This document shows, piece after piece, positions 22,072 through 34,211 of a stretch of DNA of 64,000 bases (position 1 is the first letter of the stretch; each line of letters begins with the position of its first letter). The position numbers and the translations under genes are program-made. This DNA comes from Verticillium longisporum. Its lineage: Eukaryota > Ascomycota > Sordariomycetes > Glomerellales > Plectosphaerellaceae. Below the pieces are notes generated by a model. It had not been told where the DNA came from. It was given only the letters and a program-made list of their open reading frames with translations, and searched no databases. The DNA is taken from assembly GCA_019188255.1 (NCBI GenBank), contig JAETXT010000001.1:3286001-3350000 (forward strand), read 5' to 3'.

Positions 22072-25000
22072 CTTGAAGAGTTGGTTGAATCTGGGGCTGC
22101 TTCAGCCGGACCTCCGCAGCTCCCCAGACAGCTGGGCTGCATCGCCTCTGATATAAGATACACATTGACTACCTCATTGCAACCTCTTTTCATCCACCTT
22201 AACAACGGTTGATTCGGCTTCGCATGCGATTCAGCAACATAGCATCGCTGAGAGCTTCTCCTCAGTACACAAGCGGGGCACACGACGTAGCGATGCGGGG
22301 TCGACGATGCAATCAATCTTGCTCGGCCCGGCAGGACTCATATCCAGCCCGCCAACAGACACTTGAGATCCCCCCTTCGCCCTCTTAGCCGACATACGCT
22401 TCCGAAAGTCAATTGCCATGGTAACGTTGCACCGGGATGCTCAATGGACGGAAAAGAAACGGTCTTCAGCGCAGGGATGTCTCCCCTTCCAGGAGCATGG
22501 GTCCGGCGCCGGACAGCGGGGGAAGATCGGCGGTCGTATTGGGGCCGCGATAACATGCGCCGAGATGGCCTTCCCCTCATCGGACGACAAGAGTATGTAC
22601 GGTTCCTCACCCGTGCGGGTATTTGCTTCAGTCCCACCCGATGACCTAGTTCAGGACATCGGTTTTAGGGCGTGTATCATTGGCGAAGAAAGAGCCTGGG
22701 ATAGAACGCGTTTGCCCCAGCTTTCCTACCACCTACCGGAGTCGGTCCAGTTAGTGAGTCAACTCTCGGGGAAGGCCTGGCTGCGTCATCGGGTATCGAA
22801 ATCTGCGGGGATTGGGATCGCTCTTGGTATATGGGAGGTCACGTTGTTCCCTGACGATCATGGTATCGCTCCGTAACGTCACCTGTCGAGATGTCGATAC
22901 CATGAGCATGACGCAAGCTTTGAACTCACTGGGCCGCGAATCTCTGATCGTCCATTCTTTCACATCATCACAACTGGATTCAGATGGTTGTAGTTGTGCT
23001 TTTATTGCGTTTGAGCTTGCTGAGCGCCTATCGGTCAGACTGACAGTGGAGCATCAAATGCGTGAGCTACGGCCTCATCATTTCGAATATCATTCAAGGC
23101 CAGTGGTGCGTGATTCAGTATACTGCTGCGGCTTTGGTTCCTGAGCATCTATTCAGCATCAGGCCAACCTCTTGCTGCGAATCAAAGAAGAGAGGATTAG
23201 CATCCGAACTCTCATCAAATCTTCGAGGCAGAATACCTCACTGCAGGCACGCCAGGTACGCTGCAGTATACCCAACCCTCGTGGTGCGATAACCATCCAT
23301 TTATTGAGTGGGCTCGCTTCTGGGTCTTCGCAGCGCGGGCCTTGGCTCATACCATGGGGTCTCAGTTGCAATAAGAAACATTGGCGCGCACGGCACAGTC
23401 ACAACACCAGACAATGACCGACAGCGGGACTGGTATAGACGTGGATCCTATACAACTTCTCTCATGTCATGCTGTGATACCTGTGTCAGCGTCACCAAGT
23501 TACAATCTGGCTGGCATGGAAAAGTAGACAAGGCTTGGAAGGTGTCCCTGCGTGTGATCTTGACGACATCGCAGGTTCCCAGAGAAAGAGTACCAGACAT
23601 GCGCATCTAGTGACAGGCTAGTGCACGTCCATCCGAGTGCAGGGCATCTGCCTACGTGCAAGGATGGATTGGTGCTCTACATGTACCTAGAACCAGGGGC
23701 AGGGTCGCTTATGACTTTCTTTAGTCAATTCGCTAGCGGTTCCTGGGCCTGGACTCTTCGGGTAGCCTCACGACCACCAACATCGTGGAGGTGAACGCGG
23801 GGAAAGCCTCCTGTTGGACGGCGTCCCATTGCCCATCAAGATCTTCGCTCCGGCGCCTAACACGGAGACGAATTTGTTGCATTGTGAAAGGTGCGCGATG
23901 ACAGACCGGTGCGACTCGGCGGTTTTTGCCTGACAGACCGACCAACATGCTGGCTGCATGGTCTGCCGTCTCTCGCGCATTACGGCGGACCCTCTCGCAC
24001 TGTCGCTATCTGGACAATCATACTTTGAATTTCCACCAAGCCGCAGAATCATAACCCTTCGTCGTGATTTTCATCTGTATCGGAGGCTTGATCGAGGCGG
24101 TGAAGTAGTCATCGACGCCAGCGGAGACAGTATCGGTTAGGCGGACGATGGATCGCTCGCCATGAGGAAGCTGAATTGCCGCGATAAAAATGGATTCTGG
24201 GTAGCACATAGATCGCACATCATCTGGCGACACACCCATCCGATCAGAGGTTACCGGAGAACGTGGCTGGGACATATGTCGGATCGCCTCTGCCATCCAT
24301 TTCAGGAACCAGACGCCACAGACGAGGCACCAAAACGAGACCGAGGAGGATCACCAAAGCCACATGCACCCGCCCCCAGTTCCACCAAGCACTCCCCCAT
24401 GATGGACCTATGCCCAAATGCGGCAGCATTTCCTGTCCAGTTTGGAGCCTGACCGAGACATACGCAACTTGGTTCGCATCACACCCTCTCAAGCCTCGAT
24501 TTATACACCCGCATATCTATCTTGAGCTCGACCGGCCTCATAGCTTTTCTCTAATGAACGACCCGACCGACAACTAGGTACCTGACCTTTCCTTATCCCC
24601 ACCCCGCGCCTGTCTGCCCCATTGCCTTCCGCTTACGGTACACAGCCCCGCCTCCCGCGCCAAGCAGCCGCGTCTACGCGGGCCACCTGTCCACTCACGC
24701 CACGCCCCAAGACACCCTCGTCGCCCCCCAAAAATAGGCATACGCTAGAACACCCGCGGCAACGCGGCTCGGGGGCACGGATCTCAGACACCATCGTGCG
24801 CTGCCTTGGAAGGTGGGGTTGGCCCCTCAGTCAGAACCCATTCAACCACCCAACCACCCCATCCCATCCATCCATCCATCCACTATTACCCATGTGCATC
24901 ACTTCCCCCCCCTTGCTCTGTGTCCGTTGCTCGGCCGAAGGAGAGACAAGGGGGAGGAAGCGAAGCAGGGAAGAAACCAAAGAAAAAAAAAAGACAGACA

Positions 25001-27081
25001 TTCGTCACGCCTGTTTCTCCCGCCCGCATTTAGATTAGGTGACAGCTGACAAGCCCTTCTCGTCGGGAACGCTAAACCGCTTTGCACCCTCGGTCAGAGA
25101 ACCGGGGCGCTCGAAAGAGCAAAAGCTGCTGTGAAGTGCAACGACTACGCATCTTGGACATGTCTCAACTCACTCACACACACACACGTACACGCAGCGA
25201 ATGACAGCAATCGCTAAGTTTGGCGAATGTTTGCCTTCCTGCCTCCCGCTTCCCGCCCACCCAGAGTTCGTCTTGACGATCGGGCATCATCCGTCTGGAG
25301 ACCTGGTCCGCTCACGTCCTCTCCCATCCCCCGGCGGGGGGGGGGCCAAGAATCAAAATACCGTCGTGGGAGTTTCGAGGCCCCCTCTAATGGACCCGTG
25401 CTAGCGAGTGCGATGTTGATCAGGAAAGTGGACAGTGGACAAGAGAAATGCCCCTCCCAGGGCCGGAAGAACGGCCCTCTTCCTTCGAGATCGCCGAGCT
25501 CCACCTCATTGGACCCCAGTCCCGGGTCGGCGACCGTTGCCAAGTAGGGCACGACCTACAGGTTGCGGCCCGGAAGGAGCCGAGTCTGCCTGGCCGTCAC
25601 CACATGCCATTGATTGGCGGGACTCGCCAGTCTGGACAACCCAAAAGAAATCACATGTCGCCGTTGACTCACAACACATACACGAGGTCAAAGTAGTGCA
25701 GCCAATTGTGTGGGAGGAGAAACAGAACGCTGTGTTTTGAGAGAAGAGTATCACCATGTCTATCGCCCAGGCCATCTAGTATCGCTGTCTTGAGTCGCTA
25801 TGCGCCAATCCTCCCGCCCTACACCAGCTCCAATTTCTGCAGGATGATGGCCAAACCGAAGCCGGCCCCGAGGCTTTTCCCGCCCTGCACTTCCTCCTGC
25901 ACATGGCAGGATGAGTGAAGATTCGACAATGCCGGATTGTGTCGTCTTGATTGGAGAAAAGGGGAGAGATCCAGAAACCCCCAACAGAAAGGAAAATGAG
26001 TCAGAAAGCATTGACCGACTGAGAAGGTCGCTGCGGATGCGTCCTGCGAAGCAAACCGGTTGCTACCGATGACCGACAAAGCAGATTGTGTGACCCCCTC
26101 CTCCGGTTGGTTGCAATCCCTGCTGCCAGAACAGAGTCGACTCTGGGACTTGCCCTTTGAGCTAGTACATGCCTGATGCAAAGTGAGAAGAGAGCAACAT
26201 CAAGAGAAAGAACATACGGAATGGAAATGATTGAAAAGAAGGAAAACGAAAACAGAAAACTTGAAAAATCATCAGGAAGCCGTGGCCCACAACGCTCGTG
26301 CCGCTCATTACCAAAGCATGTCCAAAACGCCAGACGATCCCCTTCGTCCTGCCCAATGCACCAACCCCTTACAATACAGGCCCGTGTCGGCAAGAAGCCG
26401 AAGCATGTTGGCAGAAGGCCGAAACATACGCGGAGCAGAAAATAAGAAAACGGGCTGCGAAGCCGGATATATGAAGGGAATTGAAGGGTCGAGGACCAAA
26501 AACAACCGCAAAACGCACACGGGCTCGCCCCCAGTTGTGATTCGCCCCAGAGACAATCGTTGACGGAAAACCGATGCGAGCAACAAACTCCAATAAATCA
26601 AATCCTTTCGATCCAATCGGAAGGAGAGCAGAAACCCAAGCACATGCCAAACGCCTTGCAAAAGAGGGGAAGAGGTGGGTACCGAGCAGAAGCAACTGTC
26701 CGTGTTTCGTCGTTGAGTGGTGTAGGGAGGCCGTGATCGAGTGACATGTCGTGTATATTCCCTTCTGTCTTTGGTGGTTTCGTTGCTTAGTCCATGGCGG
26801 GTCGTTGTTTAGAAAGGTACGGGACGAGATCGCCGCCGGCTTTGGGTCTGGCCACTCGATGCTGCCATGAGGTCTTGAGTGATCCTGGGTGGGGCAGATG
26901 CCGAAAGCGACCTGTCGAAGCCTTCGAAGAGGAGAGAAAGCTGGGATGGCGGCGGCGCAAGGGTGTGGGAAGCAGATCTCCTTCGGAACGAGTTGAGAAA
27001 CGCAGCCCAGCCCTCGAGCTTGAACTTGTCCAGCTTAGGAGAGTGCCAGGAGGAGCAGCCCGTCACCAAAGACAGCACTTT
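22072..27081. other. Gene-poor region, 5.0 kb
   Basis: No open frame here shows a domain, a conserved motif or plausible splicing. Simple sequence is present: a (CATC)n stretch at about 24865-24882, C/G runs at 25328-25352, and A/G-rich tracts at 26220-26270. The part next to 22072 should include the promoter of the hexosaminidase gene. Unrecognised non-coding RNA genes or rapidly evolving small genes cannot be excluded. Confidence 0.5.
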
Positions 27082-27321
27082 TCATCGGTAGTGGTGGGAG
27101 CTTCGAGATGAGCGGCTGCTGTGGTAGCCCGAATCGGAGTATGTGTACGGCGAGGACTGCTGCCGAGCGCTCTGCGTATGCGCACTGCAAGCGTAACCGA
27201 CGAATATCGTCCGCTGCTGGATGCTGTGGCCGGGGCGTCCATAGCCGGCGCATCGGTCGACAGCGTGCTGGTAGTAGAGACAACGGCATGCCGAGTACAG
27301 CTCAACCAATTGGTAACACAT
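27082..27321 (-). CDS. Small Cys/His-rich conserved fungal protein (MCYQ type), 79 residues
   Basis: The frame begins MCYQLVELYSACRCLYYQHA in a good initiation context (ATCACCATG). It has cysteines at 2, 12, 14, 24 and 45 and histidines at 19, 32 and 48, followed by a Ser/Tyr/Arg-rich tail. I recognise the N-terminal pattern (MCYQ, then Y-x2-C-R-C-x-Y-x2-H, then the GYACSAH type) from uncharacterised proteins found across filamentous ascomycetes. The spacing of Cys and His suggests metal binding, which is an inference. It is intronless as read and lies alone in a gene-poor region. No function is known to me. Confidence 0.7.
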   Translation of the reverse strand: MCYQLVELYSACRCLYYQHAVDRCAGYGRPGHSIQQRTIFVGYACSAHTQSARQQSSPYTYSDSGYHSSRSSRSSHHYR

Positions 27322-29310
27322 GGTGATGTCTGGGACTTGAGGACACGAATTCGAGTGACAGAGTAATCTCTGGAGGCTTTGTAAGGTGTTGTGGAAAGAG
27401 GAGGAGAGCCTTCACTGGATGAATTGGGAAGACGAGCGATGGTATGGGCTACGTACGCCGGGGGATGGTGGTTGTGGATGAAAGTGAACGGAAAGGAAAC
27501 CAGAAAGGAAAGAGATATGCTTTTGAGTGATGTGATGCGAGAGACAAGACAACAGGCAGATATGGGACCAGGAAGGCATCGCAGCCTTATAGACCTGGCA
27601 GCCTGGTATGGATGGTGGCTCGTCATACTTGGGACGAGTGTGGTTCGGGGCCTGTCAAGGCAGCAGTGACCCTGGGCGCGGCAGCGGCATGCGATGCCAT
27701 CTGACTGAGATCCAGTGACTGGGACTAGGCGACCAGGAAGGAGTGCCCGCGTCTGAGCTGCATACCGTCTGCCGCGCAAGGTACCTGGATGACATGATGG
27801 CGCAGGACCCCCAGGAGGCTGCCTTGCCTCGCCCGGACTTGGGCTTGGGCCATGGGAGTTTGGAAGGGGGGAACCTACGATCGCTGTGGCTAAGGCGCAG
27901 CAGCAGCCGCGGTAGCGGCGACGAAGAAGGAACAGAAGGTGAGAAATTGAGGCCATGGGGTGTGGATAACACTACAAAGGGCTGGGTTGGAGGGGCGTGG
28001 CATGCCTGTGGGCAGGTACGGTAGGGGGGTGGAGATCACCCACTGGGGGGCAGCAAGAGTGTGTGTGTGGTGGTACCGATGTCTTGTAAGTGCCCACCGT
28101 TCGGCCAGACGAGTCACCCATGGATTTTTGGGGGCCAATTTTGGGAAATGGAAATTACCCTGGCCGACCCCCGGAGCACGCCAGGATGACCGCCATTCGC
28201 CGATGAGCTGCAGCAGGGCTGACGCGATGCGATGTGATGCGATGCTGTGTGCCTGGAGCCTGGGGTCTGGGACGCTTTCAACGTGTGGACGTGGTACGAA
28301 GACGACTGGAATAGGTAGGATATGCAGAGACGGACGCTCAGTCAGCCAGTCGTTATTCCTAATTTGAGGCAGTCACGGTGCGGCACTGCTTTGGCTGTGT
28401 TGCTTGGTGCTCCGGATAGCTCGAGGTTCCATCGAGATCCCATCGCACGCCGGCGACTCGGAGGAACAAGGATACGGCGGCGAGCGGGTTATTACGCAAC
28501 TTGGTTGCAACGATTCCAATTCTTGATAGTGATGGGGGCAACTGTCAGGAGCTCTCTTCTCCATCGTTCAATCGCGCATATGGTGCAGTGGTGCAGCCAG
28601 GTAGGGGCTCCAAAATGGAAAGGCGCCTGCAGCCGACAGTGGGCTCACATGGTCAGAGCATGTCCGCTAGAGCCAGAACGGTGAGCCTGCTCCGATAGGG
28701 TTCTAAAAACGGCGGCTGCTGCTGCAATGCTGTGTACATAGTAGTATGGACATTGTGGATTTTCGGAACCAGTCTGCAGGCATCGGCAGCATGCTCGCAG
28801 ACGGGGCGGGCACGCGAAGAAATCGAGCAGGCAAGGTTCTTCCATCAGAATTTCATGCCGAGCTCCCGCCCAATTGGGGCATGCTTGTCGTACAAGTGCG
28901 AGCTGCAGTTTCGGTATTCGAAGCCCATGCCATGATCCTCCCAGCCGGCTTCCGCAGTGAGGAAGGTCGACGGCGGGCCTGCGTACATGACATGTGTTCT
29001 CATATGATCAGAACGTTTATATTTCATCCAGACTTGCCTGTCAACGTTTGCTTGAGCACCAAGTGTTCGCGGTGGCTGTCCGACCTGACGAGACGCCGTG
29101 CGCGACGGTTGAGATCTAACGAAGACATGTATCGAGAGGGCAATCAAGCGTACCATCTCCACCAAAGGTGACCGGCCTGGTGCCGTCCGCCCTAAGCAGC
29201 AGGCTCCGTTACTGGTCACCCACTGTGGGAGGACCTGGCTCGCCCTACCTAAGGCGGGAGGCACGGTAACGTAGGTAAGGTACCTTACCTTAGGTAGGTA
29301 AGGGAAGGCG

Positions 29311-29330
29311 AGGTGAGGTGAGGTGAGGTG
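29311..29330 (+). repeat. AGGTG pentanucleotide repeat, four copies
   Basis: Four perfect AGGTG units directly follow a TACCTTACCTTAGG-type palindrome cluster (29270-29300). Confidence 0.8.
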
Positions 29331-30047
29331 GATAGGTCCCTGTAGTTTGGTTTCTCTTCAACGGGGATCTGCGGTGCTGGCTGGGTATTCATGCAGTCCA
29401 TTGGTCGCAGTACGGTCCCCCACCATACACCTCGCAGTACGATCATTTGCGTTTCGCGACGCCAGGTCGTTGCCTGAGATGAAGCCAAGCTTCTCTGTTC
29501 TTGAACATCTTGTCAAAAGGAGGAAGCTGCATCGAGAACGATCTCATCGAAGGGAGCACGCCGTAGGATACCCAATGCGGGACGATAGGCGAATTGAGAC
29601 AAGGGCGGGGTCGGGCTTCCCTTCCGTCAGGCTTTCCCTTGCTTCAAAGGACAGTGGTAAACGGAGATGACAAAGGTACAAGCCGATACCAACATTTCGA
29701 TGAGCACCTACTTGACAGTGTAGGTGGGTATTCTGCGGCTCGCGGTAACACGACCGTTGTTGTCGACCAAAAGACTTTTTTTCATTCCGGGTTGACGATA
29801 TCTCATGAAACCCCGGCCGCGAGGCCTCACAATTGAGCTGAAGAGGTCATGTCTGGGGTGCCATGCAATGGAGTGTAGAAAACAGGTATGGTGCAGGAGC
29901 TTAAGCACAGCGTTCCTGGATGGGCCAGGTAAAGTTGAGGCCCTCAACCTAGGTAGGTAAGGAACCCCACCAGGCTTTGCCTGATGGCGACAGGACTGAT
30001 TCCTGATTCACGTGCTGCAGCTGTTTCTTCTTCGCTGGGACCCGCCC

Positions 30048-30072
30048 GCCTGCCTGCCTGCCTGCCTGCCTG
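30048..30072 (+). repeat. CCTG tetranucleotide microsatellite
   Basis: About six CCTG units in tandem, in non-coding DNA. Confidence 0.85.
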
Positions 30073-30371
30073 GAGCTCCCCCTCCCTGATGCATCATGTT
30101 CTTTCCGAGGCGGGCTTTCCACTGTACCCAGGAAGCAACCACCATGCAGGTGTTGAACATGTTCCAGGTGCTGCAAGCGTGTGACCGTTTACGCCGCCTT
30201 TCAGGGCAGGCACAACTGTAGGACCGTCGACTACCTACCTGCTGCCTGCTGCCTGGGTATCAGCGTTCCCTTCTTTCAGAGGCGAGGGACTTGCATATTG
30301 CATGCTAAAATAATACAGCACTAGACAATCAAACCGTCAGCGATGACTTTGGCCTCTGTACTTCTGTGCCT

Positions 30372-30437
30372 CTGCACCAGACTCTGCACCAGCATCTGCA
30401 CCAGCATCTGCACCAGCATCTGCATCAGCATCTGCAC
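30372..30437 (+). repeat. 12-base minisatellite, 5.5 copies
   Basis: Tandem copies of CTGCACCAGCAT with two variant units (30372-30383 and 30420-30431). The 12-base period keeps any frame open, which creates spurious Leu-His-Gln or Met-Leu-Val-Gln repeat frames. Confidence 0.9.
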
Positions 30438-33400
30438 CTCTTCCGTCAGCATCCTACCCAGACTATTCACACCCCCTTCCCTCCTCTCCCATTGAGTCGA
30501 GCCAACGGCTTGGTCCACCGATGCATCGTGAGAATTCTACTTCGGTGTCCATGTCCCAACGAATGAGATGGCCAAATCCGTGCCGTCGGCACCTCATCAC
30601 CCCCGGGGGCGGAGACGGACCATTTCTCACAGCATCTTCCTCTGACATTGTTGCGGACCCGATCTGAGACCCAAGCAGGCCGATCGCACAAGGACCAACA
30701 ACAGCATCTGCCGGCCACACCATCCAGCCACGCATGCAGTGCAACCCTTCAAGCAGTCCCGGCAGCCTGTTGCCTTAACCACCAGGTCTTCATCGCACCG
30801 AACTCGAACAGCCATCGAAACATGTTGTTACTGGCGGTTGAAGAGTCATCGGAAAAAGAGAACGAGTCCCTTCCAGACCACACCACACCTCGCCAGCGAC
30901 AGCGGCCGACCCCGCCATTCTGTGTCCGTGTGACAGTAGCCTGCAGGCATGCCGACGTCAATCGGTCACCTCGTCACACATCTTGTTCGAATTCTATTTT
31001 TCGGTGTCGCTTAAAAAGGAACCATGCTTTGTACGCGGCATGGTAAAGCGCCTCAATCTCGGTCGACACCGATCAGTCGATATCATCAAACAAGACTTCG
31101 TACATCAACAGTACAGAGGCAAGAGAGGCCATGCTCATCAGCCTTGCCTAGCCTACGAACCAATCACCGCCAGACGCAGGGGTATTTCCGAGGCCTGCCC
31201 GAAGTCCTCTGGAACCGCAAGCGATTGGTCGGCGAGCGAGACATTTGTCTTCGATCTGACCCTGATGTCATTGGATACCCCATGATCCAGGGTCCCGCCA
31301 CCCCTGTCACGGCTACACAGCCTCAAGCTTGACCGTCAGCAAGGGACGGCTTGTTCACAGACCGAACCATGTCGCTAGATCCTCGCTCTCCCGTCCTTTC
31401 CCCATCTGCCCCGTCCCCTCATCAGCCCGGAGTCGCCGGCCAGTCAGTAGAGAGACCCGTCTGCAGCTTTCCCCCAAGTTTGCCCACGCCCGCGCCGGCC
31501 GCTCTGCTCAGCTGATTGCCGCCTTCGTTTCGGGCCTACCTCAAACCTCCAGGCAACAGCCAGTATCTGCCAGTAGGGTTTGATACAGCATCGCGTCTTG
31601 CTTCTGGATGTGGACAAGAAGCCTCATTGAGTGCTGGCTTTCCCTACTTAGAACCAGCTGCATGGTTGCCTTCAAAGGTCGCCAGAATCTGACAAGATGT
31701 GCACTGGGAAGGAATCGGCCACCCACCCAGCCACACCCGCGGCTTCGGGTGCCCTCGTCGTTAAGGAACTGGCTGGTGCTGATCGTGCATGCTCTTGCTC
31801 GAAGGCAAAAACCTGTGGCTGAACCCAGCAATTGAGCCTCGCTGTTCTCATGTCGGCTGACGGGCCTCCTTCACGGGTTGTGTTGCCTCTGGTGCTGAGC
31901 CTCACCACGTATAGACAAAAGACACACCCACTTCACAACCATAAGCCGTGGTCGATATGACAAGAAGTCGATGGCCTTGACGCCACAGCACCAAAATCAT
32001 GGCGCCCTTTGAGAACTACGCTCTCCTGCACATATACCCGGCGGCCTACTCAAGTTCTGCTGACTGCCTGTGGCCTGCATGATCAATCACCGCATACCCC
32101 CCTCCCCCTGGACTAACGCTTATTTTGTGAGCCCCATGTTGTACCTACCAGGATCTCCAGAGCGCAAACAACCTCTTGCCGAAGATGCATCGAGTCATGG
32201 CCCGAGTGTGGAGGCACCATGCCGCCAAGTGCCCCTGTATGCCATGCTAGGCAAGCATCCGTCTTACTTGCCTTGGTCTCCTCCACCCCTTGGGTTCCTA
32301 TCATATCCTCTGCTCGCGGCTGTTTCGCGTGGGAGCCCTCCCGTCAGACGCCAGTATCGACATCACGGCTAAGATAGGCGGGGACTTCAGCCGCGGCTGT
32401 CGCTTAACTCGTCCTTACTCATGACGACGTCCACCCCCCCTTTTTCGGATGCAGGTCCAACTAATCGTACGTGAGATGGAGACGGACAAGACGTCGACAG
32501 TGGTAATATTCTAGCGTCATCAAGCCTAATCAAGTCGAGACAAGTTTAGAGGATTCGTCTATCCCGAAGTCCTTGCATATTCAGGACCGTAGTTTTGTCT
32601 GTGTTCCAAGACTGGTGCTTCGGCATAGCATGTGATAGCACACGCAAAAAATGTTTGCCCAAGATTGTGTGAGCAGTGTTTCGGCGAGGACACGCACTTG
32701 GAAGGGCACCGCCTTTGGTTATACGAAGCAGTCATCTCAGCCAGGCAGATACTGTCCCCAGTAAGGCAAAGAGCAATCAGAATGACAGCTGCTGAACACT
32801 TACCGTTCACCAGTCTCCTGTCTTTAACTCACCTGCCTTTTTTGCACCGTCATCCATCGACTCGCTCTGTATGAAACGTCCTCATCATCTTTTCCCTTTT
32901 TTTTACGACCAAGAAGGACAGTGTAGAACTCGTCAAGACCGGTGAAGGTGACATGGACCATCGGCCCGATGTGTTCGCCTGTCGAACGTGGCACGGCCGC
33001 TAGATGAGCCTCATCCCCTTTTGCTTTTCCGAGCCCAGATGCCGTGCCACTGAGGGGGAGTTCTCATACGCCCCCCCGTCCGAGTCCGGCAACACAAAGG
33101 GATACCTGTCTCGCGGATCGGTGGACGGGTAAGGCTGAATGCCACCTCGTTGGAAGGATGAGTCCAACAAGGAAGAAAAAAATTAGAGAGGGACGTTAAT
33201 CTTTTCCGGATCGGAGTACATCGCCTGGTGCGACGGGGGCCATGAATAGACCGAATCGGTACTCGACTGGGACGAGGAAGCGGTCGCAACGTGGACACAA
33301 GAGATGGTTTCAGAACCGGTAACAAGTCGCTATGCGCACGAGTGAACGACAGCAAGCTCACGGCTACAAACCACGCTCCCCTTTCAATCGCTGCCTGCCA

Positions 33401-34211
33401 GCCAGCCATATGGCTCCCACAGCTTCGTCCGAGATGAGCACGCACGGCAACGGAATACCTGCAGCGAAACGTCTCATCGATCCCCACGTTTCCAGTCTTT
33501 GTCTTTTGAGGAAGAAAAAAAAAAGGCATCAATGAACCTCATCGTCACATTAGATAATGGTATACACAAAGGCCCTCTCCTTTCCTCCTCTATAGCAACG
33601 GCAGAATCCTCGCAATCCTGAAGCTTCCCCAGCGACCGTCCGTCAGACGACCAGATGGTATGCTGCACCGCCTCCGAGAAAAAGGGCCAGCCACACACAT
33701 TCAACGTCCGAGACAAACCCACATATATATAGGCCCAACCGATGCAGAGGGAGAAAAGAAAATGGTATTGTAGAGAAGCATGAAGAAAGACAGCGGAACC
33801 TCAGCAGGCAGGCAACATCAGAGTGCCTCGGCCATTCATGCCGTTTGCCACGCTCATCATCAATGGCGAGAGAGGAAGAAAAAAAATAAGTCAAAAGGGG
33901 CAAGGGGCTATCGTTCCCTTCCCTTGCAGGAGGACCCCTGTCCTCCGTCCACTGCCCCTCTCCTCCATCTAGAGCGGCGACAGCATCGTAGTGTATCGTG
34001 GTTTATGGGTAATTCGTGAGAGCGCGTGGGTGTACAATCCGTCTTGGTTTGAAAATTCAATGGTGTTCATTATGGTTGCGGTAGTGCGAACCGCTTTGTT
34101 TGTCTACTCCTGGCTCTTTCGAGTAGCCGTAGTCTGTCTCGAGTGTTGTCGCGTCGTTCCAGCGGTGCTGGAATCCCCCTCAGCCACGCCAAGCCATGCG
34201 AGAACCATGCT

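Larger units (their letters stand above)
27322..34211. other. Gene-poor region, 6.9 kb, with simple repeats
   Basis: I find no supportable gene. The minus-strand frame at 27063-27956 overlaps the small MCYQ gene in another frame and has no protein-like features. Repeats include GATGC runs at 28222-28245, AGGTG at 29311-29330, CCTG at 30048-30072 and a 12-base minisatellite at 30372-30437, plus TACC/GGTA palindrome clusters at 29270-29300 and 29950. The right end holds the 3' flank of the kinase gene. Confidence 0.5.

Noticed and set aside
27063..27956. 297-codon minus-strand open frame
   Set aside because: It overlaps the conserved MCYQ small gene in another frame, has no domain, and its composition looks like translated low-complexity DNA.
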